A stretch of DNA of 64,000 bases, from NCBI GenBank assembly GCA_002049455.2, contig KV918763.1, forward strand, positions 661,191 to 725,190, given 5' to 3'. A model generated the notes under the pieces. That model was not told where the DNA came from and ran no database searches. It was given only the letters and a program-made list of their open reading frames with translations. Of this stretch, positions 32,444-42,841 are shown one piece after another. Each line of letters opens with the position of its first letter. Position 1 is the first letter of the stretch. Source of the stretch: Porphyra umbilicalis. Lineage: Eukaryota; Rhodophyta; Bangiophyceae; Bangiales; Bangiaceae. The position numbers and the translations under genes are program-made.

Positions 32444-34693
32444 TCACGGCCGGCCGCCTGGCACGATGGCGCGTCGCCTCACCGCTGCCGTCCGCCGCAC
32501 TCTACCGCCCCCGGTGCCGCCGCCACCACCACGCCTCGCTGCATCGGCGGCGGCGCGGCGGCCCGCGCGGCGCCCGTGCTTGGGCCCCGTCGACGGCGCC
32601 GGCGCGGGTTCTCCCCCCGCCGCGTCGTCGGCGCCCCCCGCGGCGGCGGCCGCCGCCCGCACTGCCGACCGGTCATCGTCCCCGGCGGCCGCGGCGGCGG
32701 CGGCAGCACCCGCCGTCGGCAGCGCGCCGTCGATGTGGGCCCCCGCGCCCGCCGACGGGCACCCGCCAGTGGCGGCAGCGGCCAGCGCCTGCAGCAGCGC
32801 CGCCGCGGCCGCCCCCGACGCGGCTTCGATTTTGGCGGCCGCCGGTGGCACCCCCCCCCCCCCGACGAGGCGGGAGAGCAGCCGCGTGTGGGCGCCGACG
32901 AGGCCAGTGGGGGCGAAGAGCTCCCCGATGGCGGCGGCGACGGCTGCACCTGCTTCGCCGTCGGCGAGGCCAACGCCGGGAGGGGGCGGGGGAGCGCCTC
33001 CGCCGGCGACAAGGTCGTCGGCCCTGACGGGCAGCGGGGAGGGGGGGGGGGGGCGCCGCCGGGACCGCCGGCTGGCCGTGGCGGGCGTGGCGGCAATCGT
33101 GCCGCAGGCCGCGGTGGCGGCGCCGCGACGGCGGTGGGCGGGCGCGGGCGTGCACGCGGGGCGGCCGCCGCCGCCGCCGCCGCCGCCGCCCCCACTCTTA
33201 TTGTCCATGTCTGTCGCCGACACCGCGTCGGCGGCGGCGCGGCGGCCCGCGCGGCGCCCGAGCTTGGGCGCCGGCTACGGCGCTGGCGCGGGTCCCCCCC
33301 CCGCCGCGTCGTCGGCGCCCCCCGCGGCGGCGGCCGCCGTGCGGCGGCGGTCGGCGGCGGCGAAGGCTGCGACGAGCCCCTCGACGCGCGCCGGCTGACA
33401 CATGGCCCTGTGGCCAATGAGATAGAGGAGCCAGCAGACGCACGCCGCGTCGACGGGGACGCTGCTCGCGTCGGCGCCGCCGCCGCCGCCGCCGTCGTCG
33501 TCTGGGGCCGTGGCGGCGGCGGGTGGCGGGGCGGCGGCTCTGACGATTGCGGCGTTGACGGCGCCGAGGGCGCGGCGGAGGCGCTCCTCGGGCGCCCTGT
33601 CGATTGCGTAAATGGCGCCGACGGCCTGCTCGGCGGCAGGCATGTAGCCACACCGGGGGGGGGGCGGGGCGGCCCCCGTCGCCGCGGCAGGCGGCGCCGC
33701 GCCGCTGCCCACACTCGCCGCGTCGTCGTCGTGCACCTCGGCGGCCGCGTCGGCGTCGCCACCGCCCGGTTCGCCGCGGACGCGCCCATCGGCCTCCCCG
33801 TCCGTGTCGGCCGCGAGACTCACCGTCTCTTGCATGCCGTCGGCGGGTACCGGCGCCGGCGGTTGCGGCCGCACGGCGACGATGAGGCCCTCCGCCGCCG
33901 CCCCCAGGCGCGCCTTGGCACCCGCACCGAGGGACGGGGCGGCCACACCCGCGACCACTACCGTCCACCCGGAGAGCACCCAGTCAACCCCCTCCCCCGG
34001 CGGCATCGCGTCGGTGACCACCCCGGCCTCCTCACCCTCCTCCCCCACGCCGTCGCCGTCGGTCGCCGCTTCCGCGTCCGAGCCGTCCGCCGCCGCCGCC
34101 GCCGCCGACGCCGACGACGGTGGCAACACAGCACGAGCCAAGCGGCAAAAAAGCGCGCCCGCCCCCCCCCCCAACCCCCCGAAACGCGTGACAGCCACCA
34201 AGACGGCGACCGCTGCCACTCGCGTCGGCGCGTCGACCCCGTGCACCCCCCCCCTGCCACGTCCCACAACACCCCCACCGCCGGCGCGTTTTGGATCTCC
34301 CCCCCTCCCGACCCTCCCCTCCGTGCAGGTGCGCGAAGAGCACGTAGAATGCCGCCACAGCGGCCGCGGAGCCGGGCGTCAGCCCGAGGGCGATCCGAAA
34401 AGCGTCGGCCTTCCCCCCCCCCCCCCCCCACCCTGCCCCCCCTCCGCATCGGGGCCGAGGAGCCGCCTAAACGCGGCCGTGGCGGCGGCAACTACCGCCG
34501 CAGCCGGAGACAGCAGCAGCGGAAGCAGCGTGGGCCGCTCCGTCGCCGGCGACGCCACCGCAAACTGCGTCGCCGTTATGAGGAGCAACGCGCCCGCCGG
34601 CACGTCGATTGTGGAGGGCGTGGCGAGCAGCGCCGCAGAGCGGGGGATGGCGTCGTGGAGGGCGGCCGCCAAGGGGAGCGAGAAGTGCGGCAC
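32444..34693 (-). pseudogene. Condensin complex subunit 1 (CAP-D2) fragment, N-terminus missing or displaced by a retrotransposon
   Basis: CAP-D2 is a HEAT-repeat regulatory subunit of condensin I. Recognisable pieces in order: IPRSAALLATPSTIDVPAGA and LLPLLLSPAAAVVAAATAAF (the ...SxDVxEA...LxS...VxxAVxxAY region), VGVLWDVAG, GYMPAAEQAVGAIYAIDRAP, CVCWLLYLIGHRAMCQPARV (matching the family's RLLFVLGHVA) and GEAGAAVAAAIGELFAP. Frames switch at C runs near 34417, 34300 and 34247, each equal to one missing base. A TAG at 33275-33277 interrupts the frame, which then continues as PAPKLGRRAG. The C-terminal Cnd1 half is absent; the frame ends in Arg-rich sequence at 32444. A copia element abuts the N-terminal side. 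No ATG fits at 34693 (GTG), so the true start must lie upstream. Family call about 75% sure. Confidence 0.65.
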
Positions 34694-34750
34694 TGCCGGC
34701 TGCCGCCGCCGTCATCGTCGCGGCCGCCACCCGTCGCTCCACGGCTGCAC

Positions 34751-34755
34751 GGTGC
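34751..34755. other. Target-site duplication of copia element (left)
   Basis: GGTGC directly precedes the LTR and is repeated at 40607-40611 after the other LTR. Confidence 0.85.
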
Positions 34756-35010
34756 TGAGAGAAAGGAGGTGTATTGTTGCTGCCCTCACCCTCCTCTCGC
34801 CCTTGTCCCGCCCGCGGTGCTTCTAAAGGTACCGCGGCCAGCGCGGCCAAGGAGAGACTGCTCCTCGCGGACGACCGGCGCCCCCGGACGACCGGTGCTT
34901 CCCGACGACCGGGGCTTCCCGACGACCGGCGCTACCAGACGACCGGTGCTTCACCCGTCGCGTGGCCGCTCGCCTCCTCGCGTGAGGTCAAGTAGCCCCC
35001 CCAGTTCACA
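34756..35010 (-). repeat. 3' LTR of copia element
   Basis: 255 bp, 252 identical to the other LTR. On the plus strand it runs TGAGAGAAAGGAGG to CCAGTTCACA. It contains a run of five ACGACCGG motifs at about 34872-34950 that could be enhancer-like or regulatory repeats. Confidence 0.95.
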
Positions 35011-35020
35011 TGCACCCCTA

Positions 35021-37300
35021 TCAACTATGCACGGATGACAGAGGGTTGGCATACGCCGGCGCCACCCTGGAGACAGAGGAGGCGAGTAGGGCAGCGTCCA
35101 GGTCCGCCCGGTCCGTCGCGTGTGTCTTGGTGAGGGCTCCCACGGGGGACAGGCCGTACCGGCCGGACCGCAGCACCGCGCGCAGAGAGGAGGAGGAAGA
35201 CGGCTTAGTCAGGCAGTCAGCGAGTTGCCCGGCCGCAGGGAGCCAGGTCAGCGACGACATGGCGGCGGAGAAGTACATGTCCCGTAGCGCGGCGATGGCG
35301 GCGTTGATCTCCTTGGGTCGGCTCAAACCAGTGCCTGACATAGTGTTGAAGAGGCCGTGGCAGTCGATGAAGGCGTCGATGGGCATCAGCGACGCGTCCG
35401 TCCCTTCCGTCAGATGCGCCAGAACGCACGCCGTCTCGACGGCGGCTCGCATGCCGTCGAGCAGCGCGTACGTCTCTGCGGCAAACGAGCTGTGGGTCAC
35501 CCGCCGCTGCCGGTGGGAGCCCCACGCGAGCAGGGTCAGAGCCGTGTCAGGCTGCAGGGCGCCCCGCTTGTCGTCCGTGGCCAGGGACAGCAGGTACCCC
35601 GTCTGAGCCGTGGCCGACTGGAGGGTGATACTGGAAGCGTCCGTAAAGAGGACGAGGCGGTACGGCGCCCCGAAGCGTTGGTAGAGCAGGGGGAGGCCAC
35701 ACGCCGCCTTGGCGGCGCCGATGGAGCGGTTTACGTCCAGAAGGTCTTTGACGACAGCCTGGTGAAAGCGCCGGGCGAGGAGCGACGACGCGCACGCCAG
35801 GAACGGCTGCGTCTGGCCGGACGCCTACAGAAGAGCACCCACCGCCCGCCGGTACTGGGTCAGTTCCGCCGACGACACCGCCGCCGCGTTGGTGGAGGTC
35901 CGCGCCGCCGAGACGGAGACAGTGTCAATGGTTGCCAAGTAGTGGTCTTGGTTGACCGTGATGGACAGGGCGCCGGAAGACGTGTCGGCGTCCGTGACCA
36001 CGTGAAGGCCAGTGAAGGCCAATGTGCCGACAGTGACGGGCCCAACGTCGAAGGCCTGGCGCAGGGCGGTCTCAAACCGAGCCACCTCCTTGACCGTCCC
36101 GCCGTATAGGAAGTCGTCCACGTGGGTGGCGATGACGAACAACAAGCGGCCGCCGAGGTAAAAGAAGAAAAGGCCGTGGTCCACCTCGCAGCGGACGTAC
36201 CCCAGCGAGAGGAGAAGCGACAACACTGCCTCGTACAACCGGCGTGGCGCGTCCGTCAGCCCGTAGGCGCACTTGCGCAGCTCCCACAAAAGGCCGTCCG
36301 GCACGTGCGCCTGCGGCGGCGGGCGGACGTACACCGGCTTGAAACGATCGAGCGGCAGGCCCTGGAGAAAGGCCGTGCGCACTTCGACCGAGCGCGGGAC
36401 CCAGCCGTGCTCGGTCATTGACGCTATAACCACGCGGAGCGTGGCGCGCCCCACGGTCGGGGAGGTACTGACCACCGACGCCCTGTGGCGGTCCTCGCAG
36501 CCGCGGACAACCAGCCGGGCTTTGAGCTTGGCGGGGTCCTCCGGCAGCTCCGCGGGTTTCTCCGTGAGCACCCATCGCATCGAGATGGCGATTTGCCCCT
36601 CGTCGGGAACCTCGACGAACACACCTGGGTTGTGCCAAGCGTCCAGCTCCGACCGCATCGGGGCGTCAAAGCGCCGCCCCACGAGAGCGATGGGCACTTC
36701 TTGCCGCCGGCGGATCTCCGAGCGGGACATGTACACCTGCGAAACGGGCGCCGAGGGGTGCTCTCCGACGCGGAGGACGGAGGAGATGTCCTCCGCACCC
36801 GCGTGCGCCGTCAGCAGCAGCGAGGCGTGGAAGGTGGTCGGCGTCCGCGCCGTGGGCACACAGGCACGGGGCGGGGAGGGGGGGGGTGCCGGCACACGGT
36901 AACCCGCGACCACCCACGCGGCCGCCGTCTCATGCACCGCGGCCATGGTGCAGCCGACGGGAGGCACCGGCGGCGGATCCGGGGGCTTCGGAGGTGGCGC
37001 GGGGCGCCGGTGAACGCGCGCCACGGAGCCCGTCGCAGACGATGAGGCTAGAAGAGCGAGCCCCGCCGCCGGCGATGACGCTGCCGCGCCCGCCGGCGCC
37101 GGCCCCGTGCCGTCAGCAAAAAGGACCACCGGCGCGGCGGCACGAGTCGAGCGGCGCAGGGGAGCCTCCCCGTTCACTGGGGAGCCCCCGAGCGGCCCGG
37201 GCGGCGCTACCTCCCCCACCGCCGGGGGGTTTCCCACAGGGGAGGGGGGGCGCACCGGCGGCGGGCCGATGTCGGCCAGCGCCCCGGGCCACCTTGGCCC
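35021..37300 (-). pseudogene. copia pol: reverse transcriptase and RNase H
   Basis: RT begins around RFDAPMRSELDAWHNPGVF and includes RWVLTEKPAEL, KARLVVRGCEDRH, VEVRTAFLQGLPLDRFKPV, LRKCAYGLTDAPRRLYEAVL and the catalytic THVDDFLYGG. Motif A has Glu (VEVRTAF) where copia elements have the catalytic Asp (VDVKTAF). A TAG at 35825-35827 breaks the frame after RRAVGALL; the same frame continues as ASGQTQPFLACA, where the family has Trp or Tyr, so the stop looks like a TGG to TAG change. RNase H follows in the same frame with FTDASS, SSFAAETYALLDGMRAA, DCHGLF and LADCLTK. The upstream join to integrase is a frameshift in the G/C runs around 37225-37300. Confidence 0.9.
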
Positions 37301-39283
37301 ACATATCCATGGACGTGCGCTCCACCCCCGCATCTTCGTCGTCGGGAGGCTCGTCGACCGCTCCGCGGATGTCGTCCTCCGCACAGGCCTCCATCTGTGA
37401 CGGTGCCGGGTCCAGGGCGGCGGACGGCGCGGCCACCGCGGGTACCGAGACCGCGGCGGGGGTGACCGGGATGATGCACCCCGTGTCCCGGGTGACCCAC
37501 TTGCCCCCGTGCCGCAGCAGAACCTGTCGACCAACTTGGCCACCGACCCGCGCGGGGCCTCGGAAGCCACGCATTGCCGCCGACACACTGGCGTTCCAGT
37601 AGTAGACGGCGGTGTCGCGCGCCCAGTTGGTGACACCCGGGGACCGCGTCTTGCGCTGTAACGCGCGGCGGAGCGACTGGTCGGCCTCCGCGCGCATGAA
37701 GGCCACCCGGGACGCGCCAAGCAACCGCAACGTCTGCTGCAAGTTAGAGTCTTCCAGCTCCCGGACCTCCGAAAGGGCCGGTGGCGCGTCCGTCACGACC
37801 GAAGGGAGCCGCGGCTGGGACCCGCACATAAGCTGATGGGGGGTGGCGGCGCCATGCACTAAGAGGGAGTTCTTGGCGAGACACGTCATGTCCAACAGCA
37901 GCTGCGAGGGAGCCGTTGGCTCATCTGCCCGGAGCTTGTTGTAGGTATGCTTGATGACAGCGTTGTGGCGCTCACACAGGCCGTTGCTCCATGGCGCCTG
38001 CGCCGCCGTTTGGTCAAGGAAGATGCCGAACCGGTCCGCCACCAGCCGCGTCAGGTCCGAGTCGAACTCGCCGCCACCGTCGCTGAGGAGCCGCAGCGGC
38101 GCACCGAATGGCACGATCCAGGAGAGTAGCGCGTCACCGACCGCCACCGCCGTCTGATTGGGCAGTAGCGTGCACTTCGAGTAGCGCGAGTACATGTCAA
38201 TTACATGAAGTACCGGTCGCCCGGCCGACAGAAATAGAAGATCTGCCGCAAGGGCCTCGTTAAAGGCGGTGGCGGATGGAACCGTCACCACGGCATGTGT
38301 GGGCGCCGCCGCACGGTGCACGTGGCAGGTCGTGCAGGCCGCCTCCGCGTTCCGCACCGCCGCAAACACCTCGGCGTCGCACGTGCCGCCCCAACGCAGA
38401 AGACCCGAGATCTTAGCTGTCGACGCATGGCTGTACTGCACGTGCAGCTTACGGCCGACGCCCGCCAGATCGGGCGTGTCCTTGGTGAGGAGCGGGGGTG
38501 GTGGCATTTGGGCCGCGACCCCGCTCGTGTGGCGGCGGCCGCTCGCCGCCGCCACCGCCCCGTGCCCGACGATGGTTGGCGGGGCCTCATTCTCCGTGGA
38601 GTCGTCACCGGTCGGGTCCGGCCGGTGGGTGGCAGCTGCCGGGGCCGCAACGAGTGCCACCCCGCGGTTCGCGTGCGGAGTACCAAGGGCGTTGATGGTG
38701 TGGTGGCCGGCCGACGACAACTGCAGTTGGATCGGCGACCGGTGCCCGGGGATACTGATGGTGTGATGCTCATAATCGATGGAAGTCTTTAGGGAGGTCA
38801 AAGTTGGCCGGCTGATGAGCAGGGGCAGAATGCCAGGCAGAGTGTAGGCGCGCACCAGCTCCGTGCGGCAGCCCAGGCGAACCGGCAGGACGACTTGGCC
38901 GGTGGCGTCGACATGCGCCCCGTCGCCGAACTTGAGGGTGGCCGACACTGGTGTGCGCGTGACGCGGCACAGGTCCTCCATGGGCAGCTACAAGAGAAAG
39001 GCAGTTACCCAATCGTCTCCCACCACAGTGGCCGTAGCGCCCGAGTCCACGATGACCTCGCCGGCGGGCACCTCCCAGGAGGAGCCCGTTGTCCCCGTGA
39101 GCACCACCATGTGGATGACGGCAGCGGCAGGAGGGTCGTCATTGGAACCCCCTCCACCCGCGTCCTCGACGGTGATGCCACGCTCGCGGAGGTGCTTGAC
39201 CCGCATACGACAGTCGCGCTTGGTGTGGCCCGCCTTCTTGCAATACCAGCAGGCGCTCTCGGCCGCCGCCCCGCTGCCTGGAT
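37230..39283 (-). pseudogene. copia zinc knuckle, protease and integrase
   Basis: Downstream of a 12-C run (39284-39295), which shifts the frame from gag, the sequence encodes a CCHC knuckle (CWYCKKAGHTKRDC) and the aspartic protease site IVDSGATATVV. A TAG at 38988-38990 then interrupts (VTAFLL, stop, LPMEDLCRV) and the same frame continues through the rest of the protease. The integrase follows: HHCC zinc region (YSHAST to CTTCHVHR), core Asp in EALAADLLFLSAGRP, DMYSRYSKC, SDGGGEFDSDL and the last acidic residue in NGLCERHNAVIK. It ends in the Pro-rich linker before RT. Two disabling changes in an otherwise well conserved protein, together with young LTRs, suggest very recent decay or sequence error. 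Confidence 0.9.
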
Positions 39284-39934
39284 CCCCCCCCCCCCGGGCG
39301 GCTTGCGCGGAGGACGGGGGGTGCGGCTGGGGCGCGGCTGAGCGAGCAGCGCGACGTCCGTCTTCTTGGCCTTACCGCCGTACAGAAGCAGAGGAGCACG
39401 GGTTATGGCGAGGTAGGTCACGGGCGCGTCCGTGCCGGTGCTAGCCGTGGAGAGAGCCATACTCTGCTCCGCGGAGGACAGGTTGGCCTGGTCGACGACC
39501 ACATGTGTCTGCATGGCGTCGCTGAGAGTGCAGTCCGCCTCCTCACACAGCGCGACCGCCTCGTCTAACGAGACGAGGTACTCCTGCATGGTCGAGTTGC
39601 CCCGCGTGCACGACCGGAGGCCGTCAAACGCGACCTTGCTTGTCGTGCCTCCCGCATCGCCGAAGCGGCTGCGCAAGAGCGACATCAACGAGTCCACACC
39701 GGTGTCCCCAAACATCACGTCCGGCGGGAGTCGGAGCGCCAGGCGCTTGGCGACGCCCGTCATGGCGGCAGTCAGGGTGGCCGCCTGCTTGTTCGGCGGC
39801 ACCGAGGTGAGCCGCAGCCAGATGGCGACCTCGGCGCCCCACGCGCGGAAGCCGGTGGGACCGGCAAAGGGCGGCGCCTTGGCGTGGGTGCTCGAGGCAG
39901 CGGCGACGGCAGCCGCCAGACCCGCCTCATCCAT
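39284..39934 (-). CDS. copia gag
   Basis: The ATG at 39934 (MDEAGLAAAVAAASS) starts a copia-type capsid: FRAWGAEVAIWLRLTSVPPN, LRSRFGDAGGTTSKVAFDGL, TMQEYLVSLDEAVALCEEA and HVVVDQANLSSAEQSMA. The frame is open upstream to 40330 but the extra sequence is low complexity. It leads into the zinc knuckle only across the 12-C run, either by an assembly indel or by a frameshift. Confidence 0.8.
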
Positions 39935-40351
39935 CTTGTCGCGGCACGTGTCGCTCCTCGAAGAGCCGGCCGTGCCCCTGTCGCCGACGCCGCGGGCGTC
40001 CAGGGCCGCCGCGGCGACGCGCGAGTGCGAGTGGTCGATGGTCGACCCGAAGGGGGCGACCGCCGGCGTGCCCCCGACGGCGGTGCTCACAGCCGACGGG
40101 GCGTCGCCCGTGTGGAGAACGCCCGAGGGGTGAAGGCCCCCGGGCGAGTCGTCACCCGCCGTCGCGGAGGGGTCAGCGCCGAGGCGCCGCAGCCGGCGGG
40201 CGTGTCCTTCCCCCGGCCGGCAGTGGCCGTGCCACCAAGTCCCAATGCCAGCTCCGGGCCCAGGGGAGAGCAGCGGAAATGTCAGCCTTCGCGCGGCAAG
40301 CACGCCCGTGGCTCGAGTCAACAACAGCACCTCAGAGAGAGGGTGCTACCA

Positions 40352-40606
40352 TGAGAGAAAGGAGGTGTATTGTTGCTGCCCTCACCCTCCTCTCGCCCTC
40401 GTCCCGCCCGCGGTGCTTCTAAAGGTACCGCGGCCAGCGCGGCCAAGGAGAGACTGCTCCTCGCGGACGACCGGCGCCCCCGGACGACCGGTGCTTCCTG
40501 ACGACCGGGGCTTCCCGACGACCGGCGCTACCAGACGACCGGTGCTTCACCCGTCGCGTGGCCGCTCGCCTCCTCGCGTGAGGTCAAGTAGCCCCCCCAG
40601 TTGACA
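40352..40606 (-). repeat. 5' LTR of copia element
   Basis: 255 bp; see the 3' LTR. Terminal TGTCAACTGG and TTTCTCTCA when read on the minus strand. Confidence 0.95.
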
Positions 40607-40611
40607 GGTGC
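40607..40611. other. Target-site duplication of copia element (right)
   Basis: GGTGC, identical to 34751-34755. Confidence 0.85.
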
Positions 40612-42064
40612 CACCGCTTGTCGCCGGAAGCGCCAGCGCCACCGCTGTTGCCACCGCGACGCGGCAGCGGCGGCCACGCAGCCCGCCACTGCCGCCGCCG
40701 CCGCCTCAGCTGGCAGCCCGTCACGGGCCGGCGGGCGGGCTTGCGGCGACACCCGCGGCGACCGCCAACGGCCGTGGTGGCGTCGCGAAGGCCGCCCGTC
40801 GGCGGGCGGTCGGGCCCGTCGCGGCAGCCATGGGGGGACCGCCGACGCAGGCCGCCCGCTGCCACGCCGGCCAACCGGCGTGGCGTCCGCTTACTCCGCC
40901 CCCCCCCCCTGCCCCCCCTTGCCACCTGCCGCGCGCTTCGAACCGCTCTCATAACCAGGCGGTTGGCCGCGTCCTCCGCCGTGCGGGTGCCCTCCGTTGT
41001 GTGCGCGTTGCGGTGGCGGCGCGCCTCTGCGCTCCTGAGACAGTTTGTCGCGCTTCCCGACTTTTTTAATTCTCTCCAGCTGAAACGTGGACTACCCCCA
41101 CTGGGGCGAGTGCGTCGCCGCCGCCCACAGTGCACTTCGCCGGCAGTGGTGGCAAGGGTGGAGGGCGGCTCTGGGGGACATACACGAGCGGGTCGGCACC
41201 TTGCTTCCTAGACGCCGCGCAGAAGCGATTGATCACATTGGCTAGTCCCTATAGCGTATGTTTCTACCATCAGCCAAACGACACTAAACGACATGAAAGG
41301 CGCTCGCACGGCACCTTCCTGGGTAGTCTCAAGTCTATCCCATTCTGTTAGACGGGGGCGGCCGATGCCCGCACGCACTGCACCCGAGCAGATCCAGGCA
41401 CAGGCATGCGTGCAACAGGGCAAGAGGGGGGTGCTCGTGTCGATGGGCCGGTCGACGGGATGGAGGCCACCCCCCCCCCCTCCCCCCGGCCGTCATGGTG
41501 CCAGGGGGGGTACCTGGGTCGGCACCAGCAAACAGGTATGAACCGGTCTGAGCGTCCGAACAGTCGGTGGGTGGCGTGGGAGAAGCGGAACTCGGACAGG
41601 CAGGTGTGGGAGGGCACACCGCATACGACACAAGACATACCGAGCACGCCGATCGCGGGCGAGTCCCTGGCCGCAGGCACAGCGATGCACGCCACGTGCA
41701 GGGACAAAATTCAAACCTCAGAAACCCCCCCCCGATCCAGCATTCAAACGAGGCCCGTGCCCCCCCCGGACGAAAACTCACCCCCCCTATTTCCTCCTTA
41801 GTAATTTTCTAGCCCCCCTCCACCTTCCTTACTTATATGTGGACCCTCTCTAATGAGATGTGGACCCTGGCATTTTCGACACTCGTGGACGGGGCGGCCT
41901 GCGGTGGGGGGTCGCACAACGGTGGCGCGCGAGGTCTTCCAAAAACATTGTGTCTCGACACAACGTTTATTGAAATATTTCTCCAACTCTGTTCTGCTGT
42001 CACCGGTCGCCTTGACAGTCGAGCACACACATTTAATCGCAAAATATATCATGACGATGACACT
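40612..42064. other. No confident gene; may include the severed upstream part of CAP-D2
   Basis: If the element and one GGTGC are removed, a minus-strand frame is open across the junction (SGDKRWH joined to RAAVERRVAAATM), so the insertion may be inside a transcribed or coding region. The sequence from 40612 to 41135 has no diagnostic motif. 41200-42064 is unremarkable. Confidence 0.35.
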
Positions 42065-42600
42065 GTCCAATCACATGGCTTAATTCAGAGCAAGTTCTCA
42101 TGTCACGAAAGCAGACCGAATCATGAGATCCATCTTGTGCGCACAACGACCAATGAAGCCACTTGTTCCTGTCCTACATTGCAAGGCTTTGTGCTTCCTC
42201 CTTGATAAATAACAAATCTAAGTGATCCCATTGGTTCTCATAGCGCTTGATCAATGATGTCCCACGGTTACGGGACGCTTGGATCTCACATATTCCCTTG
42301 CATAACGTAAAAAGCCAATCAGAACACTTGTATTGACAATATAATGCAACACTTTTTTCCGCGTCACTTGCGAGCAACATGTCTGACCATTCCATTGGTT
42401 GTCGTGGCGCTGTGTCAATGCCCGCAGTGGGCGATTGACGGATGGACACGCGCTTCCGAACTCATATTTATCAAGAACCAATCAGAACACATGCATCTAT
42501 CTTGGACTGCACACCTGTGTACCGCGTCTTTTGCGACTGGCTTTTCCGTGCACCCCATTGGCTGTCGTGACGCATTTGGGATGACTCGTCCGAGTGGATG
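42065..42600. repeat. ~163-bp tandem repeat with alternating CCAAT and ATTGG boxes
   Basis: CCATTGG occurs at 42228, 42391 and 42555, and CCAATCAGAACAC at 42315 and 42478, with degenerate forms at 42150 and 42069; the spacing is 163-164 bases. The monomers have diverged to perhaps 60% outside the boxes. The block is AT-richer than the surroundings. It could be an enhancer- or promoter-like array or an element end beyond the Fanzor 3' side. Confidence 0.6.
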
Positions 42601-42780
42601 GATGCCAGTGTGATCCTCGGCGGCGACCGCGGGACCTGACGGGAGGTGGACGGTGGCCGTTTGCCACCCGAAGATCGCACGGGGGTGAGGGCATGAACTG
42701 GGACGATCTGTGGTCAACGATCCCGCAAAGACTGGGGCGTCAGCGACCACGGGAGGCGGGTGGCGCGGATCTTGGATAAG

Positions 42781-42823
42781 CATTCTCTTCTCTGACAACC
42801 AGTAGTCACCTCTGGAAGAGGTG
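42781..42823. other. Shared end motif and hairpin just past the Fanzor frame
   Basis: CATTCTCTTCTCTGACAA (42781-42798) is found again, identical, at 58699-58716. Next to it CACCTC-TGGAA-GAGGTG (42807-42823) forms a 6-bp stem hairpin 18 bases from the last stop codon (42842). TnpB/Fanzor elements commonly have structured ends and guide RNAs at the 3' side of the gene; whether this is one is inference. Confidence 0.4.
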
Positions 42824-42841
42824 AGGAGCGAAGCTGCCTAT

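Larger units (their letters stand above)
34756..40606 (-). mobile_element. Ty1/copia LTR retrotransposon, 5851 bp, degenerate coding region
   Basis: Two 255-bp LTRs in direct orientation (TG...CA ends), a 5-bp GGTGC target duplication, and internal order gag, zinc knuckle, protease, integrase, RT, RNase H on the minus strand: the copia order. The LTRs differ at three positions (about 1.2%), so insertion is recent. A primer binding site TGGTAGCACC abuts the 5' LTR (40351 downwards). It starts with the complement of tRNA CCA and resembles the initiator-Met type, but matches poorly after eight bases. The polypurine tract before the 3' LTR is weak. The coding frame has two frameshifts and two in-frame TAG codons, so this copy is probably not autonomous as assembled. 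Confidence 0.95.

Noticed and set aside
39284-39295. Programmed gag-pol frameshift
   Set aside because: Possible, but the 12-C run behaves like many other homopolymers in this window; an assembly indel is the simpler explanation.
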